Shown here: in pieces, positions 1 to 8,330 of the stretch
Position numbering within the stretch: position 1 is the stretch's first letter
Layout: the number at the start of each line of letters is the position of its first letter
Source: CAZNKU01 sp964573775
GTDB lineage: Bacteria > Bacillota > Clostridia > Monoglobales > Firm-18
Direction: 5' to 3'
Length of the DNA stretch: 60,894 nucleotides
Assembly (NCBI GenBank): GCA_964573775.1
Contig: CAZNKU010000004.1
Location: forward strand, 1 to 60,894
Notes under the pieces: generated by a model
What the model was told of the DNA's origin: nothing
The model's input: the letters and a program-made list of their open reading frames with translations, nothing else
Databases searched by the model: none
Position numbers and translations under genes: made by a program

Positions 1-426
1 AGCGAGCATCGCAAAGCCGGTCTGACGGCAGCTCATAACGTCGGAATGATCTCCAAAAATATTAAGAGCGTGTGATGCAACACAACGCGCACTTACATGT
101 ATAACAGAAGGCAAAAGTTCACCTGCCATTTTATACATATTAGGAATCATAAGAAGCAAACCTTGTGAAGCTGTGTATGTTGTTGTAAGAGCTCCTGCAG
201 CCAATGAGCCGTGTACAGCACCTGCCGCACCTGCTTCAGATTGCATTTCCACAACTTTTACAGGTTGTCCAAAAATATTTTCTTTTTTGTCAACTGCCCA
301 TTCGTCTGTTACTTCAGCCATAACAGATGACGGTGTAATCGGGTAAATACATGCTACTTCCGTAAATGCATATGATGCCCATGCAGCAGCATTATTACCG
401 TCCATTGTTTTCATTTTTCTTGCCAT
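1..426 (-). CDS. nifJ: pyruvate:ferredoxin (flavodoxin) oxidoreductase, N-terminal part, cut by window edge
   Basis: The first 142 codons of a gene that runs off the left edge. The product starts MARKMKTMDGNNAAAWASYA and continues with the YPITPSS motif typical of domain I of homodimeric pyruvate:ferredoxin oxidoreductases. The family oxidises pyruvate to acetyl-CoA and CO2, reducing ferredoxin, in the cytoplasm of anaerobes. The ATG at 426 has a strong ribosome site (AGGAGG) 6-7 bases upstream and a consensus promoter at 478-506. The TPP and Fe-S domains lie outside the window, so full length and integrity cannot be judged. A 2-oxoacid oxidoreductase of another specificity is possible but less likely. 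Confidence 0.93.
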   Translation of the reverse strand, partial: MARKMKTMDGNNAAAWASYAFTEVACIYPITPSSVMAEVTDEWAVDKKENIFGQPVKVVEMQSEAGAAGAVHGSLAAGALTTTYTASQGLLLMIPNMYKMAGELLPSVIHVSARCVASHALNIFGDHSDVMSCRQTGFAMLA

Positions 427-477
427 AAAACATCCTCCTTGCAATATATATTAAATATACGTTATATAGCTCCTTAT

Positions 478-506
478 ATTATAGCAATTTTGTTTTTTTA
501 TGTCAA
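478..506 (-). promoter_or_regulatory. sigma-A type promoter of nifJ
   Basis: Reading the minus strand, TTGACA (501-506) and TATAAT (478-483) are separated by exactly 17 bases. Both hexamers match consensus. It faces nifJ and lies about 50 bases upstream of its ATG. Confidence 0.75.
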
Positions 507-574
507 GTTTACTATATAAAAAATTATAGTAAATAAATTATTAAATTGAAGCCATTTTAAATTAAAGGCATTTG

Positions 575-603
575 TTGACATACTTTGAGAATAGATGTAA
601 AAT
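575..603 (+). promoter_or_regulatory. sigma-A type promoter of the Mrp-like gene
   Basis: TTGACA at 575-580 and TAAAAT at 598-603 with a 17-base spacer, about 30 bases upstream of the Shine-Dalgarno of the Mrp-like gene. It is back to back with the nifJ promoter, so the region 427-635 is a divergent control region. Confidence 0.65.
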
Positions 604-635
604 AATAAAAGCATAAATATATGGAGGATTTTACA

Positions 636-1460
636 ATGAGTGAAAATTGTACACACAATTGCGAAACATGCTCTGCAAACTGTTCAGACAGAAAACCAAA
701 CAGTTTTTTAGAAGCACCTAACGCAAAATCAAATATCAAAAATGTTATAGCAGTTGTAAGCGGTAAGGGTGGCGTTGGCAAATCAATGGTTACTTCTCTT
801 CTTTCCGTTGCTATGAATAACAAAAAATATCATACTGCAATTCTAGATGCAGACATTACAGGACCATCAATTCCAAAAGCATTTGGTATACATTCTGAGA
901 TTATGGGAACAGATGACGGTCTTATTCCTGCAAAAACAACTGCAGGAATAGATGTTATCTCTTTGAATCTTATGTTACCTGATGAAACAGACCCCGTTGT
1001 ATGGAGAGGTCCTGTTATTGCAGGTACAGTAAAACAGTTCTGGACAGATGTTATATGGGAAGATGTTGACTATATGTTTGTTGATATGCCTCCCGGCACA
1101 GGTGATGTTCCTCTTACTGTATTTCAGTCTATTCCAATTAAATGTATTGTTGTAGTTACATCTCCACAAGAGCTTGTATCTATGATTGTTGAAAAAGCAG
1201 TTAAAATGGCTAATCTAATGAATATACCTGTTCTCGGTATTGTTGAAAACATGTCATACTTCAAGTGTCCTAGCTGTAATGAAAAACATTATATTTACGG
1301 TGAAAGTCACATAAACGAAATTGCTGAAAAATTCAACATACCGGCAATAGGCACACTGCCTATTAATCCTGAACTTGCCGAATTAGTTGATGGCGGTGCA
1401 ATTGAAACTGCCGATACAGCAGGACTTGAGCAGATAATTGAAAAACTTGAAAAACTTTAA
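636..1460 (+). CDS. mrp: Mrp/Nbp35/ApbC family iron-sulfur cluster carrier ATPase
   Basis: A P-loop NTPase of about 274 residues that in its family binds and delivers Fe-S clusters in the cytosol. The deviant Walker A GKGGVGKS lies near residue 48, and MPPGTGD is the family switch motif. A CPSC pair near residue 213 is the conserved C-terminal CxxC that bridges the cluster in the dimer. The N-terminus carries a second cysteine cluster, CTHNCETCSANC (C-x3-C-x2-C-x3-C), as in Nbp35-like members. I chose the ATG at 636 because GGAGG ends 8 bases before it; the in-frame ATG at 621 overlaps that ribosome site. Single gene, divergent from nifJ, which itself needs Fe-S clusters. Confidence 0.9.
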   Translation: MSENCTHNCETCSANCSDRKPNSFLEAPNAKSNIKNVIAVVSGKGGVGKSMVTSLLSVAMNNKKYHTAILDADITGPSIPKAFGIHSEIMGTDDGLIPAKTTAGIDVISLNLMLPDETDPVVWRGPVIAGTVKQFWTDVIWEDVDYMFVDMPPGTGDVPLTVFQSIPIKCIVVVTSPQELVSMIVEKAVKMANLMNIPVLGIVENMSYFKCPSCNEKHYIYGESHINEIAEKFNIPAIGTLPINPELAELVDGGAIETADTAGLEQIIEKLEKL

Positions 1461-1557
1461 TAAAATCAAAAATAAAGATAAAAATTCAACAGATACGTAT
1501 ACGCAAAACATCAAATGCTCCCTCATTCTCGTAAAATTCCTATAAAAGGCATAAAAA

Positions 1558-1598
1558 CAAATAGAGTAGCTGATAAATTGTATCAATTACTCTATTTG
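1558..1598. terminator. bidirectional terminator hairpin between convergent genes
   Basis: Inverted repeat CAAATAGAGTA (1558-1568) and TACTCTATTTG (1588-1598), extendable inward with two imperfect pairs. On the minus strand it is followed by a T-rich run, so it best serves the GH28 gene. It sits between the convergent mrp and GH28 genes and could serve both. Confidence 0.6.
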
Positions 1599-1657
1599 TT
1601 ATTGCTTTCACGATTTTACCAGCGTTATTGTTAGCAGAACCGACAAACTATGCTCAA

Positions 1658-2995
1658 TTAATATATTTTTAATCCTTCAACATCATCGAAGATCATGTCT
1701 TCTCTTGCATCATCATCAATGGTAAAAATATTAATATTTTGTAATGAAAGATTTTTTACATGACGGAAGAATATTCCACTTGCAGGAAGAACTTCTCCGT
1801 GCGTAACTGCTGATGGTGTTGCTTTTGGGTTTTCAGGCACAATAATTTCTCTGTCTGCTTCTCCTCTTCCTCCCGGCACTGTAAGATAGATATTTGATAA
1901 ACTTATATTTTCTAATTTTTCATCCACTTGTCCAACAACACTTGATGTAACCACCTTTGGTGCTTTGGACAATTTTTCATCAGGTAGTATAGTTGTATAT
2001 CGTATAGGATAGATATAACCATATGGACCTGTAGCAACCAAATTGTCAATTACAACATTCTTTATTTTTCCAATGGTTGCATCTTCCGGTGCACGTCTTC
2101 TGTCAGTAAGTATTATAATAAACGGTGTGCCTACATTTTTCATAACTATCCCTGTAACTGTTATTCCATCAATTTCACCGCCGTCAGCTATTTCTAAAGC
2201 TAAACCTGTATAACATGTGTCATATACTGCACAGTTAGTTATTGCAATATTTTTAAAACCTCCGTTTGACTCGGTTCCCAACTTAATAGCACACATTCTT
2301 GATGATACATTACAATTTGAAATCACAACATTTTCACATAGTTGCTTTCTGTTTAATGCATAGGAGCTCTTTAAAACTATACCATCATCCCCTGCTACAA
2401 TGTTACAATCAGAAATAACCACATTTTTACAACAATCAGGACTTATTCCATCAATATTGACATGCATTGTTAATCTTGTAGTTTTTACATCCTCGCAACC
2501 GGCAAGATATACTGCCAAATCTGTAGCATTGTAAAGCTTTAAGTCTGATATATCAATATGTTTGCAATTTTTAAAGGAAAAAATTTTAATTGCTCTGTAA
2601 GCGCGTCGTTCTGCCTCACCTTCGGCAGGGGTATTTTCCCAAACCTCTCGCATATCAATTGTTCCTAATCCGCTGAAAGATATATTTTCTATATCTTCGC
2701 CCCAAAACATAGCTCGGTGAAAATACGAATGTGAATAGTCCTGATATAAGGGATAATCAATATGCTCTCTTTCATCAAATTCATCAGGATTTAAACTTCC
2801 TAAAATTTTTGCACCTGGTTCAAAAACAAAATGTATATTGCTAAAAATTTGAACAGAGGCTATAACGTATGTGCCATTAGGAATATATACTACTCCTCCA
2901 CCGTTTTTAACGCACTCTGCTACTGCCGCACGAACAGCCTCAGTCGAATTTGTTATTCCATCATTTTTTGCTCCGAAAGCTACTATATTATACAT
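1658..2995 (-). CDS. glycoside hydrolase family 28 (polygalacturonase-like), no signal peptide
   Basis: A 445-residue right-handed beta-helix protein that starts with the family phrase NIVAFGAKNDGITNSTEA. The catalytic region is visible around residues 185-235: NIDGISPD (NxD motif) and AGDDGIVLKS (GDD motif), followed by a beta-helix repeat pattern of NVVISNCNV type. The usual GHG histidine motif is not obvious; IKLGTESNGG occupies that part. GH28 enzymes hydrolyse alpha-1,4 galacturonan or rhamnogalacturonan of pectin. There is no signal peptide or membrane segment, which suggests action in the cytoplasm on imported oligogalacturonides, perhaps as an exo-enzyme. Single gene with a strong AGGAGG site and no other pectin gene next to it. 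Confidence 0.85.
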   Translation of the reverse strand: MYNIVAFGAKNDGITNSTEAVRAAVAECVKNGGGVVYIPNGTYVIASVQIFSNIHFVFEPGAKILGSLNPDEFDEREHIDYPLYQDYSHSYFHRAMFWGEDIENISFSGLGTIDMREVWENTPAEGEAERRAYRAIKIFSFKNCKHIDISDLKLYNATDLAVYLAGCEDVKTTRLTMHVNIDGISPDCCKNVVISDCNIVAGDDGIVLKSSYALNRKQLCENVVISNCNVSSRMCAIKLGTESNGGFKNIAITNCAVYDTCYTGLALEIADGGEIDGITVTGIVMKNVGTPFIIILTDRRRAPEDATIGKIKNVVIDNLVATGPYGYIYPIRYTTILPDEKLSKAPKVVTSSVVGQVDEKLENISLSNIYLTVPGGRGEADREIIVPENPKATPSAVTHGEVLPASGIFFRHVKNLSLQNINIFTIDDDAREDMIFDDVEGLKIY

Positions 2996-3185
2996 TTTTC
3001 CTCCTAAAATATTAAATTAATTATTGATTTTAAATGTTATAATTCTCTTTTATAACTTATAATATTATATTTTAATTTTATCATATCATTATCTAAATCT
3101 CAAGAATAAATTTCTAAAGCAGATCATTTATTTTATTCTGTATAAATTCTTTTTCGTTTAAATTTTTGATTCGTACTCAAACTAA

Positions 3186-3222
3186 AAAACAAGCAAGAAG
3201 GACATCTTCTGATGTCCTTCTT
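3186..3222 (-). terminator. intrinsic terminator of tRNA-fMet
   Basis: Perfect 12-bp stem AAGAAGGACATC / GATGTCCTTCTT (3195-3206 with 3211-3222) and a 4-base loop. On the minus strand it is followed by a run of six T residues. It lies 4 bases beyond the tRNA 3' end. Confidence 0.88.
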
Positions 3223-3226
3223 ATTT

Positions 3227-3303
<77 letters not shown>

Positions 3304-3340
3304 ATATTTAATTTCACGGTCAACTTTCAACCACTCGAAC

Positions 3341-3369
3341 ATTATATCACTATTATATTATATTGTCAA
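3341..3369 (-). promoter_or_regulatory. sigma-A promoter of tRNA-fMet
   Basis: Minus strand TTGACA (3364-3369), 17-base spacer, TATAAT (3341-3346), all consensus. The -10 element is 38 bases before the tRNA 5' end, leaving room for a short 5' leader removed by RNase P. Confidence 0.8.
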
Positions 3370-3377
3370 GTATTTTA

Positions 3378-3419
3378 TTAAAAATTTTTATACCAAGGTG
3401 CAAACAGGCACCCTGGTAT
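3378..3419 (-). terminator. terminator of the spoIIIA-asp23 operon
   Basis: Stem ATACCAAGGTGC / GCACCCTGGTAT (3390-3401 with 3408-3419), 12 positions with one mismatch, 6-base loop, followed on the minus strand by an A/T run with five T residues. It lies 9 bases beyond the stop codon of the Asp23 gene. Confidence 0.75.
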
Positions 3420-3427
3420 ATTAATTA

Positions 3428-3817
3428 TTATTTTTTTTCTTTAGAATTCTTTGGTTTTTCAGTCTTTGGCATAGAAATACCGTTAACATAAACATCAACA
3501 GCAGTAACATTCAGGCTCGTCATTGTTTCAACTTCTCTCTTAACCTTTTCCTGTACTTCGCAGGAAACAGTAGGAATATGGCAACCAAAATCAACTGTAA
3601 TAAAAACAGAAATTTTAACTTCTTCCCCTTCTATAACAGACTTGACACCTCTGGAATAATTCTTTTTACCGAAAAAATCTGTTATTCCTTCTACCAAAGT
3701 TGTGCACATACTTGCTACACCCGGAACATCAAGTGAAGCAACACTTGAAACAACTGCTATAACTTCTTCAGAAATATTTATTTTACCAATATTATCTATA
3801 GATTTTTCTTCGTACAT
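3428..3817 (-). CDS. Asp23/Gls24 family protein (YqhY-like)
   Basis: A 129-residue protein of the Asp23/Gls24 envelope-stress family: early beta strand with INISEEVIAVVSSVASLDVPGV, then SVIEGEEVKISVFITVDFG and a helix VQEKVKREVETM. Some Asp23 family members are membrane-proximal scaffolds; the Bacillus homologue YqhY is linked to regulation of acetyl-CoA carboxylase. It follows spoIIIAH by 63 bases and precedes the operon terminator. In Bacillus the order is spoIIIAH-accB-accC-yqhY-nusB; here the accBC genes are missing between them. The tail is lysine-rich. Function in this organism is unknown. Confidence 0.85.
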   Translation of the reverse strand: MYEEKSIDNIGKINISEEVIAVVSSVASLDVPGVASMCTTLVEGITDFFGKKNYSRGVKSVIEGEEVKISVFITVDFGCHIPTVSCEVQEKVKREVETMTSLNVTAVDVYVNGISMPKTEKPKNSKEKK

Positions 3818-3880
3818 TACCTTCAGCCCCTTTCATTAAGTATATTTTACCATACTTTTTTAAAAAATAAAAGACTTTTT

Positions 3881-4387
3881 TTATTTATTTTCAATTATTT
3901 TTATATTTTCAGCAACAAATCCGGTTATATTAGATATTATATCCTTAATTTGAGATACTGATACTTCATCAAGTTTTTTATCATATATTATGGCTGTTGC
4001 TTCATTTTCGTCTATGTATAAAACGCTTTTTTCAAAGCCTTTTGCCTTAAGCGTGTTTTCTATTGTACTTTCCGCATTAATATATTCCGCTGAAAGCGTC
4101 AACATCTTCTGTGCATTTTCTTTTATTTCTTTATCACACTCAGAATTATCAATTATATCTCTGTAAACCTGCATACTTTCACTTCGTTTATTATCTCTTT
4201 CCATAACTGCCACAGTATATTCATCTGTGGTTTTATCAACATCAACCTCTGCAGCAGTTGACATCGTTTCCACCGTATCAGATGTTTTGTAATTAATATT
4301 TACATAGCCCGCTACTGCAATTACGACCACCATACCCATTAATGTCAAATGGCGTTTGTTTATACCTGAAAATTTTGGTTTTTTCAT
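3881..4387 (-). CDS. spoIIIAH: stage III sporulation protein AH
   Basis: 168 residues with one N-terminal membrane helix (about residues 15-30) followed by a coiled, charged linker and a YscJ/FliF-like ring-building domain (about residues 75-165). SpoIIIAH sits in the mother-cell outer forespore membrane and binds forespore SpoIIQ to form the feeding-tube channel. It is the last spoIIIA gene, 10 bases after spoIIIAG. No spoIIQ is visible in this window; many Clostridia use a LytM-type SpoIIQ encoded elsewhere. Confidence 0.9.
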   Translation of the reverse strand: MKKPKFSGINKRHLTLMGMVVVIAVAGYVNINYKTSDTVETMSTAAEVDVDKTTDEYTVAVMERDNKRSESMQVYRDIIDNSECDKEIKENAQKMLTLSAEYINAESTIENTLKAKGFEKSVLYIDENEATAIIYDKKLDEVSVSQIKDIISNITGFVAENIKIIENK

Positions 4388-4397
4388 ATTTTTCTCC

Positions 4398-4730
4398 TCA
4401 CTTTTTTTTAATTAAAATCTGAACTTTATAATCGGGAAGATTAAGTACTGCAACGGCAGAATCGTGCAAATTCTTTTTTACAGATGTATTCTGCGCACCT
4501 TCAGCAACAATAATTGCTCCTTCAACCCTGTCATTTTCATCAAAAGTAAGCATCACATCTACATCACCCACTCCCTCTGCCATTTCAAGTGTTGTTTTAA
4601 GTTTCTTTTCAAGACTTGTACGAGAATCCGTACCAACAGACGGTCCATTTGTAAGCATTACACATATTATTCCTGCGAGTAACAAAATTAAATATTTGAT
4701 ATTTTTGTTTAAAAAATCAGTTATTTTCAT
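4398..4730 (-). CDS. spoIIIAG: stage III sporulation protein AG
   Basis: About 110 residues: a membrane helix (YLILLLAGIICVMLT, about residues 12-27) then a soluble ring-building domain with LEKKLKTTLEMAEGVGDVDVML, the typical SpoIIIAG phrase. It is shorter than the roughly 200-residue Bacillus protein. The ATG at 4730 overlaps the end of spoIIIAF by 14 bases; the upstream in-frame ATG would put 27 residues inside spoIIIAF and lacks similarity, so I reject it. SpoIIIAG forms an oligomeric ring in the feeding-tube complex. Confidence 0.85.
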   Translation of the reverse strand: MKITDFLNKNIKYLILLLAGIICVMLTNGPSVGTDSRTSLEKKLKTTLEMAEGVGDVDVMLTFDENDRVEGAIIVAEGAQNTSVKKNLHDSAVAVLNLPDYKVQILIKKK

Positions 4731-5112
4731 ACAGATACCCCACAACATTGTCATATGTTTCTTTACTGTCACAATATACATTTTTGATTTTACACTCATC
4801 TGTAAGTTCAATTCTTATCGACTCATCATCAAATTTTTCCCTAAGAATTGTTTCAAGTTTTTCTTCGTACAAATTCTTAATATAATTATTGTTATAGCCG
4901 ACAGATTCCATATTGTAGTCATTAGTGTAAAAACTATTATAATCTATTGATGTGAACACAGATACTGCCATAGATATAACAATCAGACCGTATATATATG
5001 ATGAATATTTTTTTATTGATTTTTCAGGCAAGATATTTTCTGCAATACACCAAAGTAAAGTAAGTGCAACCAGCGTTTTAACAAATATACCTACACTATT
5101 CATACTATGCAC
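4717..5112 (-). CDS. spoIIIAF: stage III sporulation protein AF
   Basis: 131 residues with two N-terminal membrane helices (about 9-25 and 38-55) and a soluble C-terminal domain. It belongs by position and layout to SpoIIIAF, a membrane component of the SpoIIIA-SpoIIQ channel. Its start overlaps the end of spoIIIAE by 8 bases, so the two are translationally coupled. Sequence similarity in this family is low, so the call rests on size, topology and operon order. Confidence 0.85.
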   Translation of the reverse strand: MHSMNSVGIFVKTLVALTLLWCIAENILPEKSIKKYSSYIYGLIVISMAVSVFTSIDYNSFYTNDYNMESVGYNNNYIKNLYEEKLETILREKFDDESIRIELTDECKIKNVYCDSKETYDNVVGYLYENN

Positions 5113-6208
5113 CGCCTATATAAATAATAACTGTAACGGAAATAATATACATAATGGAAACGACAATGTTCATTGCAAACAAAATGCCTATACCCGAAGA
5201 TATACTGTTAATAACTTCAATGACGTTTTTTCCTGCAACAGGTGAAATAAAAAAACCGAGTATATTTATGACAATTAACTTTATAAGTACCTTCAGACAC
5301 GGTATAACTGCAATAAGTAATATGCCTATTAGTCCGGCAATTCCAACAGAATTTTTCACAACCGACGAACAGTTAAGTATAAGGTCAACAGAATCAGCAA
5401 CCATACCACCGACATAAGGTATAAAATTATTTACCGCATACTTTGCGGTTTTAACGGTAATATCATCTAACTTTGGTGCCGCAACGCCAACAACACCTAT
5501 AATACCAACATATATTGTAAGAACAAATCCAAGCGACCATTTTAAAATTTTCTGCATCTGATTACCAAAGTTGGTAAGATGATTTTTTTCAGTCACACAG
5601 CCCGTAAGCTTAAGCACGAGACTTATGGTATTTAACGGAACAACAAAGTTTTTAACAAACAATACAATTACGGATGATACCCCAATCATAACAGGATTCA
5701 AAACCCCTGCTGTTTCGGTTTTGCCACTTGTTGCAAGCAAAAGCATAAGTGTTGGAGTAAGGGAATTTACAAAAAGAATAAGATTATCAATAAACTGTAG
5801 GGAATATTCTGAAATATTGTCAACAACTACGATAAGCGAAAGTACAACAACAGCTATAACTATTAAATTAACAGTCTTATTTTCATTAAAAGACTGATTC
5901 ATATTTTCAATCATCGACGCAAGCATTATCAACACAAAAGCAGTAATTCCAAAACCGATATTTTCCTTTACCAAATCAACAAATATATTTTTGATATATG
6001 TACCTATATTTTTAAAATTTATATCAAAATCGCCATTATTGAGTTGATCTATTACCTCAAGTGCATCGATTTCAATACCTGATGCTTCGAAGGAATTTTC
6101 GATATCATATCTCATTTCACTGTCTAGAACATCATCAAATCCGTCGGCACAAACCTGTACAGATATTAACAAATACAGAACACAAAATAAACAAAAAAAT
6201 TTTCTCAT
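5105..6208 (-). CDS. spoIIIAE: stage III sporulation protein AE
   Basis: About 367 residues: a signal-like N-terminus (MRKFFCLFCVLYLLISVQVC) and a polytopic C-terminal part with about six to eight membrane helices. The phrases GVLNPVMIGVSSVIV and NNFIPYVGGMVADSVDLI match the SpoIIIAE core. I use the ATG at 6208: it follows spoIIIAD by 7 bases with AGGTG upstream, while the earlier in-frame ATG lies inside spoIIIAD. SpoIIIAE is one of the integral membrane subunits of the mother-cell side of the channel. Confidence 0.9.
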   Translation of the reverse strand: MRKFFCLFCVLYLLISVQVCADGFDDVLDSEMRYDIENSFEASGIEIDALEVIDQLNNGDFDINFKNIGTYIKNIFVDLVKENIGFGITAFVLIMLASMIENMNQSFNENKTVNLIVIAVVVLSLIVVVDNISEYSLQFIDNLILFVNSLTPTLMLLLATSGKTETAGVLNPVMIGVSSVIVLFVKNFVVPLNTISLVLKLTGCVTEKNHLTNFGNQMQKILKWSLGFVLTIYVGIIGVVGVAAPKLDDITVKTAKYAVNNFIPYVGGMVADSVDLILNCSSVVKNSVGIAGLIGILLIAVIPCLKVLIKLIVINILGFFISPVAGKNVIEVINSISSGIGILFAMNIVVSIMYIISVTVIIYIGGA

Positions 6209-6215
6209 AATACAC

Positions 6216-6593
6216 CTACAGTAAATTATTAATGCTGTCAAGTAAATTGATAAGCATAGGTACTGATAGCGAGACAATCAAAATTTTTCCAGCAAGATCT
6301 ATTTTTTTAGCAACAAATTTTTCTCCACACTCTTCTGCAACCGATGCACCAAACTGCGTTATATAAGAAATTCCCATCACTTTAATCAAAAGCTTAATAT
6401 GAGCTTCCGAAACACCGTAACCCGAACTGAAGGTTTTAAAAACATTAAGAATATTATTAATATCGGTATACAAAAGTCCCACTATTATTGTGCCTGTTAT
6501 AATGGCAGCGGCAAAACCAATATCAGTACAGGTTCGCTTCAACAAAACAGATACAGCTATACCAATAAAAGCAACCAAAATAATTTTAATCAT
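6216..6593 (-). CDS. spoIIIAD: stage III sporulation protein AD
   Basis: 125 residues, four predicted membrane helices, with the typical segment EAHIKLLIKVMGISYITQFGA and EKFVAKKIDLAGKI. It overlaps spoIIIAC by 4 bases. SpoIIIAC and SpoIIIAD are small homologous membrane subunits of the channel. Confidence 0.9.
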   Translation of the reverse strand: MIKIILVAFIGIAVSVLLKRTCTDIGFAAAIITGTIIVGLLYTDINNILNVFKTFSSGYGVSEAHIKLLIKVMGISYITQFGASVAEECGEKFVAKKIDLAGKILIVSLSVPMLINLLDSINNLL

Positions 6594-6790
6594 AATTCAA
6601 AAAGAGTCTTAACAGCTTCAAAAAGCTCACTTACTTTTTGAACAATTAAAACAAGTGCTATCATAAGGCCTGCAAGAGACGTCATTAAACCAAGCTCGCT
6701 TTTGCCTGCCTGATTAAGCAGATTATGTAACACTGATGCAATAATTCCAATTGCCGCTATTTTAAATATTAAATCAATTCCGTTATCCAC
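6590..6790 (-). CDS. spoIIIAC: stage III sporulation protein AC
   Basis: 66 residues with two membrane helices (IIFKIAAIGIIASVLHNLL and GLMTSLAGLMIALVLIV). Length and sequence match SpoIIIAC. It sits 11 bases after spoIIIAB and overlaps spoIIIAD by 4 bases. Confidence 0.9.
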   Translation of the reverse strand: MDNGIDLIFKIAAIGIIASVLHNLLNQAGKSELGLMTSLAGLMIALVLIVQKVSELFEAVKTLFEL

Positions 6791-6801
6791 AAAATCACCA
6801 C

Positions 6802-7311
6802 CTAAGCTAAAATTATCGCAATAAGAAAACCGGCAAGTACTCCGGAAGTGCGAAATATTTTCACGTATTTCTTTTCATTTTCCAAAGCCTCATTAAGATG
6901 TGATTTTATATTATCTACTGTATTTGAAATATTTTTAATTTCATCATCTCTGTCTCCGCTTCCGAAAACAGAAAAAAAGTTATATATCTCTTCCATATCG
7001 TTTTTTTCAAAAAAGGTGGTATTCTCATTAACATAGCACCCAAAAGCATCTGCCGGTCCTATGTTTCCATCCTCAATTTTTTTTGAAATATATGCAACCA
7101 AATTACTTACTGTATTAGACTTTACATCAGATGCTTTTACAAGTGCATCAGATATTACACAATTAGAAAATTTAATTTCATTTTTAATTTTTTCAAGTAC
7201 GCTTATAAATGCTTTCAAATCCTTAACTCTACAGATATATTTTGCAGACAGGTCAAAACCAATTTTGCTTGATGATATCACAATTATAATAAAACCAATT
7301 AACTTAATCAT
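6802..7311 (-). CDS. spoIIIAB: stage III sporulation protein AB
   Basis: 169 residues with a membrane helix at each end (residues 1-19 and about 155-168) and a helical soluble middle, the SpoIIIAB layout. SpoIIIAB resembles GspF-like parts of type II secretion systems and is thought to work with the SpoIIIAA ATPase. Its start overlaps the end of spoIIIAA by 8 bases. Confidence 0.9.
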   Translation of the reverse strand: MIKLIGFIIIVISSSKIGFDLSAKYICRVKDLKAFISVLEKIKNEIKFSNCVISDALVKASDVKSNTVSNLVAYISKKIEDGNIGPADAFGCYVNENTTFFEKNDMEEIYNFFSVFGSGDRDDEIKNISNTVDNIKSHLNEALENEKKYVKIFRTSGVLAGFLIAIILA

Positions 7312-8131
7312 TTGAAAATACCTCCTCTATTGTACCTATGCCGTATTTATTGCCAAGCAAAACTATGTTGTCAAATACTGCTTTATCAATGCTCAGTCTT
7401 TCTAGTGTTTTCGAAATACTGTTCCCATGTGCAGTTGCAACAATGTATACCCCTGATGCAACTGCTTTTTTAAGTATCTCACAGTCAGAATCTGCAATTT
7501 CATCTGTTACTATATATTCCGGCGACATACTCCTGAGCATATATTCCATACCTTTTTTCTTAGGTACCAGCGATAAAACATCTGTCATGGTTCCAATGTC
7601 AAAGCATGGTATACAATTATACATACCTGCAATTTCTCCACGTTCATCAACAACACTTACCTTTCTTCTGTTACCGATCCTGCGGCACAAATCCCGTAAA
7701 ATAGTTGTTTTTCCACAGCAGGGTGGAGAAATTACAAGTAGATTTTTTATGTCAAACTCAAGCTTATCCGAACATCCCATTACTTCTTTTGCAACCCTTA
7801 TATTTACAGAACTTATATCTTTTATATTAAAAACATTTTCATTTTCCATTACGGCGGTGCCGCAAATTCCTATACGGTGTCCTCCTTCTATAGTTATAAA
7901 ACCGTTCTTTATTTCATTAATATATGCATACACGGAAAAATCACAAAATCTTTTAAAGCATTCTGACACTTCTGAACTATTTATAATATAATCGATTTTA
8001 TAATAGATGTTGTCCGCTTTTACTGTTACATTTTTTCCTGCCCTTAAGGTAATTTCATTTATATTATCGAGATTGATTTTTTTAACCAATCCGTCCGGCA
8101 ATTGTGATAATATATTCTTCATTTGTTTCAC
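7304..8131 (-). CDS. spoIIIAA: stage III sporulation protein AA, secretion-type ATPase
   Basis: 275 residues. Walker A is SPPCCGKTTILRD (about residues 134-146), followed by VVDERGEIA and a Walker B-like YIVTDEIAD. The family is related to type II/IV secretion ATPases and powers the feeding-tube channel during engulfment. First gene of an uninterrupted eight-gene operon. In Bacillus this operon is read by sigma-E from a promoter just upstream; I see a weak AATAGAAT-like -10 around 8150 but no clear -35. The sigE gene itself lies 1.8 kb away in divergent orientation. Confidence 0.92.
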   Translation of the reverse strand: MKQMKNILSQLPDGLVKKINLDNINEITLRAGKNVTVKADNIYYKIDYIINSSEVSECFKRFCDFSVYAYINEIKNGFITIEGGHRIGICGTAVMENENVFNIKDISSVNIRVAKEVMGCSDKLEFDIKNLLVISPPCCGKTTILRDLCRRIGNRRKVSVVDERGEIAGMYNCIPCFDIGTMTDVLSLVPKKKGMEYMLRSMSPEYIVTDEIADSDCEILKKAVASGVYIVATAHGNSISKTLERLSIDKAVFDNIVLLGNKYGIGTIEEVFSND

Positions 8132-8178
8132 CTCTTGACTTTATTCTATTTTCAAAACAACAAATTTAGAACACATTA

Positions 8179-8207
8179 TTGACATAACATAAAAAAAGTA
8201 ATATAAT
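8179..8207 (+). promoter_or_regulatory. sigma-A promoter of the folate riboswitch-folT unit
   Basis: TTGACA (8179-8184), 17-base spacer, TATAAT (8202-8207), all consensus. Start of transcription would fall near 8214, just before the riboswitch. Confidence 0.8.
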
Positions 8208-8221
8208 AACCTCATCCGAAA

Positions 8222-8317
8222 CGCAGAGTAAGGATATGTGCGTATAGTGTCAACAGACGGGGAGTTGCTGTTGAACGAATACTTTTTGTAGCGATACATA
8301 TTCTGCATCCCGCTGCC
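8222..8317 (+). promoter_or_regulatory. tetrahydrofolate (THF) riboswitch
   Basis: The segment matches the THF riboswitch layout although several helices differ in sequence from textbook examples. P1 is GCAG (8223-8226) with CTGC (8313-8316). P2 is ATATGT (8234-8239) with ACATAT (8296-8301). P3 is TCAACAG (8250-8256) with CTGTTGA (8268-8274), enclosing GGGGAG. Conserved single strands GAGTA, GCGTATAGTG, AACGAA and CTGCATCCCGCT sit where expected. It is directly upstream of a folate ECF transporter gene, the usual target, which strongly supports the call. Confidence 0.85.
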
Positions 8318-8330
8318 TTATACGAGGATT

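Noticed and set aside
7338..7991. 217-codon plus-strand frame
   Set aside because: It is the antisense shadow of spoIIIAA; low-complexity, no ribosome site.
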